From: Oscillospiraceae bacterium
GTDB taxonomy: Bacteria > Bacillota > Clostridia > Oscillospirales > Oscillospiraceae
DNA length: 47,905 bases
Direction of reading: 5' to 3'
Assembly (NCBI GenBank): GCA_015067565.1
Contig: SVMF01000019.1
Span: forward strand, 1-47,905
Notes under the pieces: generated by a model
What the model was told of the DNA's origin: nothing
The model's database searches: none
What the model saw: the letters and a program-made list of their open reading frames with translations, nothing else
Program-made: the position numbers and the translations under genes
Shown: positions 15,872 through 24,330 of the stretch, piece after piece
How the letters are laid out: every line of letters starts with the position of its first letter
Numbering within the stretch: the stretch's first letter is position 1

Positions 15872-17284
15872 ATGAAAAAGAATAAAGGCCTGCAGCGTCG
15901 CTGGCTGCGCAATACGCTCAGCATCGTTCTTGCCCTGGTGCTTCTGTGCGTAACGGCACTTTCTGTGACCGTTGCGGCCTACTACTACTCGAATATGAAG
16001 GCCGGCATGGTTTCCAAGGCACGTACCAGTACAAAATTCTTCGAAACCTATGTCGGACAGAGCTACAATGAGTATTTCCGTTCGTGTGCCAAGTTTACCA
16101 AGAACTTTGACGCAAAGGATGTCATGGAGCTGCAGTTTATTGACATGAACCACCGCATCGTGGCATCATCTTATATGAATCTGGCCTCCGCCGTTGCGGT
16201 GACGAGCGATATTTCGCAGGCTATTGAAACAAAGACCATCAGCACCTTCACGGGGGAGAATCCTGACACGGGCGAGCGCATTATGGCTGTGTCGAGTCCG
16301 CTGATCTATTCCAATGGCGAAGTGATCGGTGTGTTGCGCTATGTCACAAGTCTGCAGAAGGTCGACCGGCAGATCGTGATCTTCAGCTTGACGGTGGCCT
16401 TTGTCGGCTTGCTTCTGCTGCTCATCGTCTACATCAGCGGAAGATACTACCTCAAATCCATTCTGGTGCCGGTTTCGGAGATCACCGAGACGGCCAAGCG
16501 CATTTCCGCCGGAGGCTACGGTGTGCAGATTCAGCGCAAATTCGATGATGAGATCGGTGAGCTTGCCGACACAATCAACGATATGTCCAACAAGATCAGT
16601 CAGTCCGAGAAGATGCAGTCGGAGTTTATGTCTTCGGTCTCTCACGAGCTGAGAACACCGTTGACCGCCATCAGTGGCTGGAGCGAGACGCTTCTGTCTG
16701 TCGGTGGCAGTGTGGATTCGGCCGAGGCCAAGCGTGGTCTGAACATCATTGTGCGTGAGGCAAGGAGACTGACCGGCATGGTCGAGGAGCTGCTGGAATT
16801 CTCCCGTATGCAGGACGGTCGCTTCACTCTGAATGTTGCGCTCAGCGACATCCGCGCGGAATTTGAGGACACTGTGTTCATGTACGGCTCCCGCCTGGAG
16901 CAGGAGAACATCAGCCTGCAATATCTGGACAATGACGACGACATTCCCGAAATCCCCTGCGATACGGCTCGTATGCGTCAGGTGTTTCTGAATATATTGG
17001 ACAATGCCGCCAAGCACGGTGGCGAGGGGGGGAAGATCACGGCTGAAATGTGCCTGGAAGGCGACATGGTTGTTGTGCGCATCCGGGACTTTGGCCCCGG
17101 CATCCCCGAAGAGGAGCTGCCTTTGGTAAAGAAACGCTTCTACAAGGGCTCCTCAAAGGCAAGAGGAAGCGGCATCGGCCTTGCGGTCTGCGAGGAGATC
17201 GTTTCCATGCACAACGGCTCTCTGGAGCTGACAAATGCGGAGGACGGTGGCACACTTGTGACCATCTGCCTGCCGAAAGGATGA
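15872..17284 (+). CDS. membrane sensor histidine kinase
   Basis: A 470-aa kinase with two membrane helices (about 14-37 and 170-192), an extracytoplasmic domain of about 130 residues between them, and a HAMP linker (about 193-245). The H-box SVSHELRTPLTAISGW places the phosphorylated histidine at residue 258. The ATPase domain shows NILDNAAKHGG (N box), DFGPGIPEEELP (G1) and SGIGLAVCEEIV (G2). It probably phosphorylates the response regulator encoded just before it. The extracytoplasmic ligand is unknown; the upstream lipoprotein is a possible accessory sensor. Confidence 0.95.
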   Translation: MKKNKGLQRRWLRNTLSIVLALVLLCVTALSVTVAAYYYSNMKAGMVSKARTSTKFFETYVGQSYNEYFRSCAKFTKNFDAKDVMELQFIDMNHRIVASSYMNLASAVAVTSDISQAIETKTISTFTGENPDTGERIMAVSSPLIYSNGEVIGVLRYVTSLQKVDRQIVIFSLTVAFVGLLLLLIVYISGRYYLKSILVPVSEITETAKRISAGGYGVQIQRKFDDEIGELADTINDMSNKISQSEKMQSEFMSSVSHELRTPLTAISGWSETLLSVGGSVDSAEAKRGLNIIVREARRLTGMVEELLEFSRMQDGRFTLNVALSDIRAEFEDTVFMYGSRLEQENISLQYLDNDDDIPEIPCDTARMRQVFLNILDNAAKHGGEGGKITAEMCLEGDMVVVRIRDFGPGIPEEELPLVKKRFYKGSSKARGSGIGLAVCEEIVSMHNGSLELTNAEDGGTLVTICLPKG

Positions 17285-17291
17285 GGAAATT

Positions 17292-18293
17292 ATGGCAAAG
17301 AAAAAATGTTGCGATGAAAAATTCAAAACTATGATCGGCGGTCAGGCGCTCATCGAGGGCATCATGATGCTGGGCCCGGAGAAGAGCGCGACTGTCGTGC
17401 GGGCCAAGGATGGCATCCATACCAAGGTCGAGGACAGAAAGCCGCCCAAGAAAGGCTTTTCGCTGAAAAAGATTCCGCTTGTCCGTGGCGTGTTCAATTT
17501 CTGTACGTCCATGAAGGTTGGCATCAAGGCCATGATGTATTCGGCCAACTTCTTCATGGACGACGATGACGATCAGCCGGCACAGAAGCAGTCGAAATTT
17601 GACGCATGGCTGGAGCGGAAGCTCGAAAGTGAGAAGGCACAAAGCGTTCTCGTCACGATTGCGCTTGTCCTTGGAATGCTGATGTCGGTTGGTCTGTTTA
17701 TCGTGCTGCCGTCGATTATCGGCTCGGTGCTCGGCAACTGGGTGCACAATGAGGTCGTGCTCTACCTTGTCGAGGGTGTAGTCAGAATTTTTATCCTGCT
17801 GGCATATATGTATCTGATCTCGAAGATGAACGATATGAAGCGTGTGTTTGCCTACCACGGCGCTGAGCACAAGACCATCCGCTGCTACGAGGCAAAGCTT
17901 CCTCTGACGGTGGAAAATGTCCGCAGGCAGACCCGTTTGCATCCGCGCTGCGGCACGAGCTTCCTGTTTGTGGTGCTGTTTATTTCGATTCTGGTGTTCT
18001 CGGTGGCATCGATCCTGCTCAAGCCGATCACACCCGATTTTGACTCTGCAATTCTCGATGCGCTGGTGCGCATTGGCTTGAAGCTGCTGCTTCTGCCGAT
18101 CGTCGTGGGCATTGCCTATGAGTTCAACCGACTTGTCGGCCGCTATGATAACTGGCTGACAAGAGCGCTCTCCGCGCCCGGAATGTGGCTGCAGTATATT
18201 ACGACAAATGAACCCGATGATGAGATGATCGAGGTTGGCATCGAGGCACTGAGCCTCGTGCTGCCCGAGCAGGAGGGCACCGATCAATGGTAA
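17292..18293 (+). CDS. DUF1385 family membrane protein (YqhQ-like)
   Basis: A 333-aa protein of the DUF1385 family. Near the N-terminus it has GGQALIEGIMMLGP, and in the middle YHGAEHKTIRCYE followed by RLHPRCGTSFLF, a His/Glu/Cys-rich pattern that defines the family and could bind metal. Several hydrophobic helices surround these motifs (about 118-140, 150-178, 220-245, 260-280). The function is unknown. The position directly before prmC is conserved in many Clostridia. It overlaps prmC by seven bases. Confidence 0.9.
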   Translation: MAKKKCCDEKFKTMIGGQALIEGIMMLGPEKSATVVRAKDGIHTKVEDRKPPKKGFSLKKIPLVRGVFNFCTSMKVGIKAMMYSANFFMDDDDDQPAQKQSKFDAWLERKLESEKAQSVLVTIALVLGMLMSVGLFIVLPSIIGSVLGNWVHNEVVLYLVEGVVRIFILLAYMYLISKMNDMKRVFAYHGAEHKTIRCYEAKLPLTVENVRRQTRLHPRCGTSFLFVVLFISILVFSVASILLKPITPDFDSAILDALVRIGLKLLLLPIVVGIAYEFNRLVGRYDNWLTRALSAPGMWLQYITTNEPDDEMIEVGIEALSLVLPEQEGTDQW

Positions 18294-19156
18294 AAAAGTA
18301 TGCCGATCTGTATCTGGATGCAAGACGCGCACTGCTGCTGACCGAGGGTGAAAATGCCTCCAATGTGGCACGGGAGCTGGTGTGCGCCGCCTCGGGCAAA
18401 ACGGCCGAGCAGCTGATCACGCATCGTGAGCACTATGCTTCTGATGAGGTCATCGAGCTGACGGAATCGTTTGTTGAGCGTTATATCAAGGGCGAACCGA
18501 TGCCCTATATCCTGGGTCAGTGGGATTTTTACGACATGACCCTGACGGTCACCCCCGATGTCCTGATTCCCAGGGATGATACGATGGTCGTGACCGAGCT
18601 TGCCATCAAGAAGGCGGTGTTTCTGGAACAGAATCCCCGCATTCTGGATCTTTGCACAGGCAGCGGCTGCATCGGCCTGGCGATTGCCAAGCGCTTCAAG
18701 GATGCCCGAGTGACGCTGGCAGATCTGTCGCAGGCGGCCTTGCGTGTGGCAAAGCGCAATGCGCAGGATCTCAAGCTCAACGGCCGTGTCAGCTGCATTC
18801 AGCTCGATGTGATGCGGCCGGCGCAGGACTTCCTCGGTAAATTCCATTTGATCGTCTCCAATCCGCCCTATGTCACTCATGCGGAAATGGAGAAGCTTCC
18901 TGCCTCTGTGCGCGATTTTGAGCCGCATATGGCACTCGACGGTGGCGAGGACGGCCTGGATTTCTATCGCGCGATCGTGAAAAACTATGCCTCCGCCCTG
19001 GTACCGAACGGCTTTATCTGCTTCGAGATCGGCATGGGTCAGGAGAAGGCTGTTTGCCAAATCCTGGAAGAAAATGGCTTTGAAATTCTGGAACAACGCA
19101 GAGATACCGCATATATTATTCGGGCGATTCTTGCCCAAAAAAGAGAGGATGTTTGA
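18287..19156 (+). CDS. prmC: peptide chain release factor N5-glutamine methyltransferase
   Basis: Methylates the GGQ glutamine of release factors RF1 and RF2. The SAM-binding motif [19 protein letters not shown] is near residue 118, and the catalytic NPPY motif lies in [14 protein letters not shown] near 188. The N-terminal helical substrate-binding domain is present. At 289 aa it is full-length. The usual partner prfA is not in the window. It overlaps the DUF1385 gene and ends two bases before recA. Confidence 0.95.
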   Translation: MVKKYADLYLDARRALLLTEGENASNVARELVCAASGKTAEQLITHREHYASDEVIELTESFVERYIKGEPMPYILGQWDFYDMTLTVTPDVLIPRDDTMVVTELAIKKAVFLEQNPRILDLCTGSGCIGLAIAKRFKDARVTLADLSQAALRVAKRNAQDLKLNGRVSCIQLDVMRPAQDFLGKFHLIVSNPPYVTHAEMEKLPASVRDFEPHMALDGGEDGLDFYRAIVKNYASALVPNGFICFEIGMGQEKAVCQILEENGFEILEQRRDTAYIIRAILAQKREDV

Positions 19157-19158
19157 TT

Positions 19159-20259
19159 ATGGCCAAGAGTAAAGGCACTTATGAGGCACCGTCCCCCGCA
19201 GAGGATAAGAAGAAGGCTTTGACGACCGCTCTGCATCAGATTGAGAAGAACTATGGCAAGGGTGCCGTGATGCGTCTGGGCGATCGTCCTGAGATGAATA
19301 TTGATGCGATCCCGACAGGCTCTCTGGCACTTGATGCAGCCCTCGGAATCGGTGGCCTGCCCCGTGGAAGAATCATTGAGATCTATGGACCGGAATCGTC
19401 CGGTAAGACCACCCTGGCCCTTCACGTTCTGGCTGAGGCACAGAAGCGCGGCGGCGAGGTCGCCTTTGTCGATGCGGAGCACGCACTCGACCCGACCTAT
19501 GCAGCGGCCATCGGTGTGGATATCGATTCTATGCTCGTCTCTCAGCCGGATCACGGCGAACAGGCGCTGGACATCACCGAGGCGCTGGTGCGCTCGGGCG
19601 CACTGGATGTCGTGGTCGTGGACTCTGTTGCAGCGCTGACTCCCCGTGCTGAGATCGAGGGCGAGATGGGGGATGCCTTTGTCGGTGTGCAGGCTAGACT
19701 CATGTCGCAGGCTCTGCGTAAGCTGGCCGGCACGGTTGCCAAGACCAACTGCATTGTAATCTTTATCAACCAGCTTCGTATGAAGATCGGTGTCATGTAT
19801 GGAAACCCCGAGACCACTACCGGCGGCAATGCGCTGAAGTTCTATTCCTCCGTCCGTCTGGATGTCCGTAAGGTCGAGGCGATCAAGGATGGCGGCAACA
19901 TCATTGGAAACCGTACCCGTGTCAAGGTCATCAAGAACAAGGTTGCGCCTCCCTTCCGTGAGGCTGTGTTTGATATTGTTTACGGCGAGGGCATATCCCG
20001 CTACGGCGAGCTGTTGGATATGGCTGTCGAGATGGAGCTGGTGACCAAATCCGGCAGCTGGTTCTCCATCGGTGAAGAACGCATTGGTCAGGGCCGTGAC
20101 AATGCCAAGACCTATATCCAGGAGCGCCCGGAGCTTGCTGATGAGCTCGAGGCGAAGGTGAGAGCACATTTGGCTGAAATGCAGAATCTGCGCAAGCCTT
20201 CTGCAGCACCGGCAAGCAAGGCCGTAGACATTTCGGCTGACGATTTTGATGAAGATTAA
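19159..20259 (+). CDS. recA: recombinase RecA
   Basis: A 366-aa strand-exchange and SOS co-protease protein. It has the Walker A motif GPESSGKTT (about 71-79), [30 protein letters not shown] (Walker B region) and loop 2 near [26 protein letters not shown]. The ATG at 19159 is nine bases after GAGAGGA; an upstream TTG is less likely. It follows prmC with a two-base gap and is overlapped by recX. No promoter or obvious LexA-type box lies directly upstream, so recA appears to be read from an upstream promoter. Confidence 0.97.
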   Translation: MAKSKGTYEAPSPAEDKKKALTTALHQIEKNYGKGAVMRLGDRPEMNIDAIPTGSLALDAALGIGGLPRGRIIEIYGPESSGKTTLALHVLAEAQKRGGEVAFVDAEHALDPTYAAAIGVDIDSMLVSQPDHGEQALDITEALVRSGALDVVVVDSVAALTPRAEIEGEMGDAFVGVQARLMSQALRKLAGTVAKTNCIVIFINQLRMKIGVMYGNPETTTGGNALKFYSSVRLDVRKVEAIKDGGNIIGNRTRVKVIKNKVAPPFREAVFDIVYGEGISRYGELLDMAVEMELVTKSGSWFSIGEERIGQGRDNAKTYIQERPELADELEAKVRAHLAEMQNLRKPSAAPASKAVDISADDFDED

Positions 20260-20872
20260 GGCGATTGAGTCCACACGCTCGCCGCAGGGCAAGCTTCGTC
20301 TGCGCTTTGAAGACGACAGCACGATGCTGGTTCTGCCTTCGGTGATCGCGGAGCTCGGCCTTTACGAGGGGATCGAGATCCCGGATGCGGCGATGGAGTC
20401 TGTACTGGCAACCGCTGCAGAGGCCTCGACCAAGGAACGCGCCGTGCGCATCATTGCCGCCACGCCTGTGACGCAACGGGAGCTGTATCACCGCCTGGTT
20501 CAGAAGGGCGAGAGCGAGGAAAATGCACAAAAGGCGATTGATTGGCTTCTGGAGCTGCGGCTTCTGGATGATCGGGCGGTTGCCTGCAGTGTGGTGCGCT
20601 CCGGCATCGCCAAGGGCTACGGCGAGGCGCGTATCAAGCAGATGCTGTTTGAAAAGCGTGTGCCGAAAGAGCTTTGGCAGGAGGCACTTGAGCAGATTCC
20701 GCCGCAGGACGATGCCATCGACTCGTTCCTGCAGAAGCGTTTTCGGGGAAAGATTCCCGACCGCGCCGAGTGTAGGCGTGCCACAGATGCGCTTTTGCGG
20801 CGCGGACATCGCTGGAGCGATATAAAATCCGCATTGGGGCGTTACGCGCCCGATGAAGAGTTTGAAGATTAG
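20249..20872 (+). CDS. recX: RecX-family regulatory protein
   Basis: A 207-aa protein that binds and modulates RecA filaments. The family's three-helix repeats are visible in [38 protein letters not shown] and [26 protein letters not shown]. The C-terminal [13 protein letters not shown] is typical. The gene overlaps recA by 11 bases; ATG at 20249 is used, with an in-frame TTG just before it. The short reading frame and overlap suggest translational coupling, keeping RecX tied to RecA. Confidence 0.92.
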   Translation: MKIKAIESTRSPQGKLRLRFEDDSTMLVLPSVIAELGLYEGIEIPDAAMESVLATAAEASTKERAVRIIAATPVTQRELYHRLVQKGESEENAQKAIDWLLELRLLDDRAVACSVVRSGIAKGYGEARIKQMLFEKRVPKELWQEALEQIPPQDDAIDSFLQKRFRGKIPDRAECRRATDALLRRGHRWSDIKSALGRYAPDEEFED

Positions 20873-20888
20873 GAAAAGAGGTTGGATT

Positions 20889-22223
20889 ATGGGCAAGCGG
20901 ATTGGGATGATTTCCCTTGGCTGTGCCAAAAATCAGGTCAATGCTGAGCAGATGCTCTTTCTTCTGCAGGAAGCCGGCTACGAGCTTTTGAACGACGTGG
21001 ACGGCGCGGATGTTGTGATCATCAACACCTGCGGCTTTATCGATTCGGCCAAGAGTGAGGCAATTGACAATATTCTCGCCATGGCTGCACTGAAGGCCGA
21101 GGGCGTGATCGGCAAAATTCTGGTCACCGGATGCCTTTCACAGCGCTACCAAGACGAAATCCTGCAGGAACTGCCGGAGGTCGATGGCGTGTTAGGCACG
21201 GGCAGCTATCACCGCATCGTTCCCGTGGTCGAGCAGCTGCTGGCCGATCAGACGGTCAGCGAATTTGGCGATATCCATGCCCCGATAGACGAGATTGGCC
21301 GTGTGCTGACCACACCGCCCCATTATGCGTACTTAAAGATCGCTGAGGGCTGCGACAATCACTGCTCTTATTGCGTGATCCCGTCCCTGCGCGGCAAATT
21401 CCGCAGCAGAAGCATGGACGATTGCCTCTGCGAGGCACGGACGCTGGCGGCCGACGGGGTTAAGGAACTCATCGTTGTTGCGCAGGATACCAGCCGCTAC
21501 GGCATCGACCTGTATGGTGAAAGAAAGCTCCCCGAGCTTCTGCGTGAGCTGTGCAAGATCGAGGGACTGCACTGGATCCGCGTGCACTATCTCTACCCCG
21601 ACGAGATGACGGATGAGCTGATCGATGTAATCGCCTTCGAGTCGAAGATTGTCAAGTACATGGACATTCCCATTCAGCACGTCAATGACTTGATCCTCAA
21701 GAAGATGAACCGTCGCGGCAACCGCCGTGAGCTCGACGAGCTGTTTAGAAAGCTGCGCGAGAAAATGCCTGATGTTGTAATCCGCACGAGCATCATCTGC
21801 GGTCTTCCTTATGAGGGCGAGGCCGAGTTTGAGGAGCTTTGCACATGGCTCAAGGAACAGAAACTCGAGCGTGTCGGCGCCTTTGCTTTCTCACCCGAGG
21901 AGGGAACGGCGGCTGCAAAGATGCCATATCCCGAGGCCGAGCTGGCACAGCATCGCGCTGAGATCGTCAATGAGCTGCAGTCGCGCATCATGGACGAATA
22001 CAATGAAAGACGAATCGACACTGTGATGGAGGTTCTGTGTGAGGGCTACGACGATGAAAACGAGGCCTACTTCGGCAGAACCTATGCCGATTCCCCGGAC
22101 ATCGACGGCCGTGTGTTGTTTACCGCCGAGCAGACAGTGAAGGTTGGAAGCTTTGTTCCCGTTCGCATCACCGATGTGATCGACGGAGAACTGTGTGGTT
22201 ATGCCGAGGAGGAAACGCTATGA
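20889..22223 (+). CDS. rimO: ribosomal protein S12 methylthiotransferase RimO
   Basis: A radical-SAM enzyme that methylthiolates an aspartate of ribosomal protein S12. The N-terminal UPF0004 domain carries the three cysteines of the auxiliary cluster ([23 protein letters not shown]). The radical-SAM CxxxCxxC is CDNHCSYC near residue 158, and a TRAM domain ends the protein ([15 protein letters not shown] onward). [10 protein letters not shown] and [11 protein letters not shown] separate RimO from MiaB. The ATG at 20889 has AGAGGTTG upstream. It overlaps pgsA by four bases. Confidence 0.95.
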   Translation: MGKRIGMISLGCAKNQVNAEQMLFLLQEAGYELLNDVDGADVVIINTCGFIDSAKSEAIDNILAMAALKAEGVIGKILVTGCLSQRYQDEILQELPEVDGVLGTGSYHRIVPVVEQLLADQTVSEFGDIHAPIDEIGRVLTTPPHYAYLKIAEGCDNHCSYCVIPSLRGKFRSRSMDDCLCEARTLAADGVKELIVVAQDTSRYGIDLYGERKLPELLRELCKIEGLHWIRVHYLYPDEMTDELIDVIAFESKIVKYMDIPIQHVNDLILKKMNRRGNRRELDELFRKLREKMPDVVIRTSIICGLPYEGEAEFEELCTWLKEQKLERVGAFAFSPEEGTAAAKMPYPEAELAQHRAEIVNELQSRIMDEYNERRIDTVMEVLCEGYDDENEAYFGRTYADSPDIDGRVLFTAEQTVKVGSFVPVRITDVIDGELCGYAEEETL

Positions 22224-22786
22224 CGACTGCAACGAAGTTTACATTAGTGCGTATTTTTATGATACCTCTGTTTATGGTCTGTATGTACATCAGTGAGACG
22301 AACGATATCATGCGCTATGTGTCGTTGGCAGTGTTTGGCATTGCGAGTCTGACGGACTTGGTCGATGGCCATATTGCGCGCAAGTATAACCAGGTGACGG
22401 ATTTGGGCAAGTTCCTGGATCCTCTGGCCGATAAGGTGCTGGTTTTGGCGGCGATGGCAATGTTCTGCGAGTGGGGGATGTTCCCTGCGTGGGCGCTCAT
22501 GATCGTTCTGGTGCGCGAATTTGCCATCAGCGGTCTGCGCATGGTCGCTTCGGGCAAGGGTACTGTGATCGCAGCCGGCTGGTCGGGCAAGGTCAAGACG
22601 GCCGTCACGATGGCAGGTCTTTGCATTATGCTGCTGCTGCGTGCGAATCTGTGTGTCGACCTTTTGGGCGGCGAACTGATTCGGGTGATCAATTGGGTCG
22701 TCATCGCAGCCATTGCTGCAACGACGCTCTACTCCGGTGTGGAATACTTTGCCCAAAACGGCAAGGTGCTTGTTGATAACCAATAA
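22220..22786 (+). CDS. pgsA: CDP-diacylglycerol-glycerol-3-phosphate 3-phosphatidyltransferase
   Basis: A 188-aa membrane enzyme that makes phosphatidylglycerol phosphate. The CDP-alcohol phosphatidyltransferase motif DG-x2-AR-x8-G-x3-D-x3-D is complete in [27 protein letters not shown] (about 46-72), with several flanking hydrophobic helices. The ATG overlaps the rimO stop and follows GGAGGAA. In many Firmicutes pgsA lies between rimO and recA-linked genes, as here. The stop is six bases before a stem-loop that was duplicated by an inserted element. Confidence 0.95.
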   Translation: MTTATKFTLVRIFMIPLFMVCMYISETNDIMRYVSLAVFGIASLTDLVDGHIARKYNQVTDLGKFLDPLADKVLVLAAMAMFCEWGMFPAWALMIVLVREFAISGLRMVASGKGTVIAAGWSGKVKTAVTMAGLCIMLLLRANLCVDLLGGELIRVINWVVIAAIAATTLYSGVEYFAQNGKVLVDNQ

Positions 22787-22792
22787 TGCTAC

Positions 22793-22818
22793 AAACGCTC
22801 CCTTAAGCGGGAGCGTTT
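22793..22818 (+). repeat. left copy of a duplicated 26-bp terminator stem-loop
   Basis: Ten-bp arms (AAACGCTCCC and complement) enclose a six-base loop. An identical 26-bp copy is at 23074-23099. The left copy lies six bases after pgsA but is followed directly by element sequence rather than a T-run, so the right copy keeps the original 3' context. Confidence 0.9.
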
Positions 22819-23073
22819 CAGAGTGTCAAAAAAGTCGCCAATCGTCAAAATGCAAATTTTTGGCGGTTGGCGATCTGTGTTCAAATAAGCGATTGCGAAC
22901 GTATCTCCGATACAGCAAAAAAGCACTTCAAATGCTTGCTGCGCAAGGCATTTTGACTTACATCGCAAACCGAGATCTACCGTACCATCGTACGCCGACG
23001 AACTCGGTTTGCTCGTCTTGCCGCCTTTTTGAACTCTGACAGTCTGTCGAAAATCAAGTTTTTCGACAGACTG
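22819..23073 (+). mobile_element. intact 255-bp cloverleaf element, copy 2
   Basis: The element starts CAGAGTGTCAAAAAAG and ends TTTTTCGACAGACTG. The left end can pair with CTTTTTGAACTCTG near 23025-23038 to close a large loop with three hairpins, and a terminal hairpin (about 23040-23073) follows. It aligns along its whole length with 44402-44656, and both are exactly 255 bp. The ends form an imperfect inverted repeat of about 17 bp. It has no credible gene, so mobility would depend on factors supplied in trans. It is flanked by identical 26-bp hairpins. Confidence 0.8.
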
Positions 23074-23104
23074 AAACGCTCCCTTAAGCGGGAGCGTTTG
23101 TTTT
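23074..23104 (+). terminator. right copy of the duplicated hairpin, with T-rich tail (pgsA terminator)
   Basis: The stem-loop is the same as 22793-22818 and is followed by GTTTTG. This is probably the original 3' side of the pgsA terminator, displaced 281 bases by the element. Confidence 0.7.
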
Positions 23105-23127
23105 GCGAGCGGAAATGCATTTTTTCC

Positions 23128-23159
23128 TTGACACAAAAGGCGGTATTTGGTAATATAAT
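23128..23159 (+). promoter_or_regulatory. promoter for the T-box / cysE-cysS-polA unit
   Basis: TTGACA at 23128-23133 is a perfect -35. TAATAT at 23151-23156 is at 17-base spacing, and an overlapping TATAAT at 23154-23159 is at 20 bases. The T-box leader starts just downstream. Confidence 0.8.
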
Positions 23160-23162
23160 AAG

Positions 23163-23355
23163 AGTGAAATAGCACAATGAATGGGAAGAGTAGCGCAAGG
23201 GAAGCCTCAGAGAGCATCTGTCATCGGCTGGAAGCAGGTGCGGCGGAAACTGTGTGAAGTGCGCCCGGGAGTGCAGGGGAGACCCACGAAAAGTGATAAA
23301 TCAGAGTGGAACCGCGACTTTATGCCGCCTCTGGAGCAATCCGGAGGCGGTTTTT
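23163..23355 (+). promoter_or_regulatory. T-box leader, probably tRNA-Cys specific
   Basis: The conserved T-box core AGAGTGGAACCGCG is at 23303-23316, followed by a terminator (ten-bp stem 23325-23350, T-run 23351-23355) that would compete with the antiterminator. An AGAGA-containing Stem I begins near 23210. A candidate specifier TGC (Cys) is at 23260-23262 in the context GAAGTGCGC. Uncharged cognate tRNA would bind the leader and allow read-through. The downstream genes are cysE and cysS, which agrees with cysteine. The specifier assignment rests on context rather than a full fold. Confidence 0.88.
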
Positions 23356-23377
23356 GTCATATTTCGACTCGCTGTGC

Positions 23378-23553
23378 AAATTCCGATTTTGCTGTCTGTT
23401 GTTGCACGGCCACGGTAGGGTTGAGGCATGCCTCAACCGGCAGAAACAGACCCGTATTCGCAGTCGCTTCCGGCAAAATCGTAGCGATTTCCGACGGTAG
23501 GGGCATGCCCCTACCCTACAACGAAATACGAAATCAGGGCGATAAATCGGAAA
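23378..23553. repeat. interspersed palindrome repeat, copy 1
   Basis: Outer arms (AAATTCCGATTT near 23378 and AAATCGGAAATTT near 23544) can pair. Inside are two perfect 20-bp palindromes centred on CATG (23419-23438 and 23496-23515). The copy aligns with 30066-30243. It lies between the T-box terminator and cysE and lengthens the leader. No gene is visible in it. Confidence 0.7.
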
Positions 23554-23585
23554 TTTATCGAATGGTTGTGCAAGTGCTGTGGTAG

Positions 23586-23605
23586 GGAACGGCCATGGCC
23601 GTTCC
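23586..23605. repeat. isolated 20-bp CATG-centred palindrome
   Basis: This is a perfect palindrome of the same size, CATG centre and GG...CC ends as the two inside the repeat at 23378-23553, but with other bases. The rest of 23554-23718 holds a short aggagc/gctcct hairpin and the cysE ribosome-binding site. Confidence 0.6.
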
Positions 23606-23718
23606 AATCGTATGTGCCGAAAATTTTTGAAAAAACGAAACCTTTTCCCGTAAGGAGCGGTTATGACAGCTCCCTACAGACGAAATGCGAACTTACCTTG
23701 AATATTGGGGGGAAACAG

Positions 23719-24330
23719 ATGCGATTAAGAGAAACTCTGGAGGCTTATCAGCGCAATGACCCGGCCTCACGCAGCAAATTTGAAATTTTTTGGTTATACA
23801 ACGGCCTGCATGCGCAAATCTATTACCGTGTTGCGCACTGGTTTTACACGCATAAAATGAAATTCATCGGACGATGGATCTCGCAATTTGCACGGCGTAG
23901 AACGGGTGTGGAGATCCATCCGGCTGCGACGATCGGCCGCCGCCTGGTCATCGACCACGGTACGGGTATCGTCATCGGTGCGACGGCCGAAATTGGCGAC
24001 GACTGCCTGATCTATCAAGGTGTGACGTTGGGCGGCACCGGTACAAAGCAAGGGAAACGACACCCGACCCTCGGGAACAATGTCATGGTCGGCTGCGGCG
24101 CGAAGGTTTTGGGACCGTTCAAAGTTGGTGACAATGCCCGAATTGCGGCGAATTCCGTCGTTTTGAAGGAGGTTCCGCCCAATTCCACGGTCGTTGGTGT
24201 CCCAGGTAGAGTCGTTAGGATCAACGGCGAGAAGCTCGACCACATCCACACACCTGACCCGATCCGCGCGGAGCTGGATTACCTGAACGAAAGATTAAAA
24301 AAACTCGAAGAACAATTGGAGGAAAAATAA
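23719..24330 (+). CDS. cysE: serine O-acetyltransferase
   Basis: Makes O-acetylserine, the direct precursor of cysteine, from serine and acetyl-CoA. The left-handed beta-helix of hexapeptide repeats runs from about residue 70 to 170, with VEIHPAATIGRRLVIDHGTGIVIG and the GVTLGGTG-KQGKRHPTLG loop that holds active-site and CoA contacts. It is 203 aa, the shorter EpsC-like form usual in Firmicutes. The ATG at 23719 follows a G-run ribosome-binding site; an open frame further upstream crosses repeat DNA and is not used. The stop abuts the cysS start codon with no gap. It lies downstream of the T-box. Confidence 0.94.
   Translation: MRLRETLEAYQRNDPASRSKFEIFWLYNGLHAQIYYRVAHWFYTHKMKFIGRWISQFARRRTGVEIHPAATIGRRLVIDHGTGIVIGATAEIGDDCLIYQGVTLGGTGTKQGKRHPTLGNNVMVGCGAKVLGPFKVGDNARIAANSVVLKEVPPNSTVVGVPGRVVRINGEKLDHIHTPDPIRAELDYLNERLKKLEEQLEEK

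Noticed and set aside
23566-23718. 51-codon N-terminal extension of cysE
   Set aside because: It would translate through a palindrome and other repeat DNA; the ATG at 23719 has a good ribosome-binding site and gives the normal protein start.
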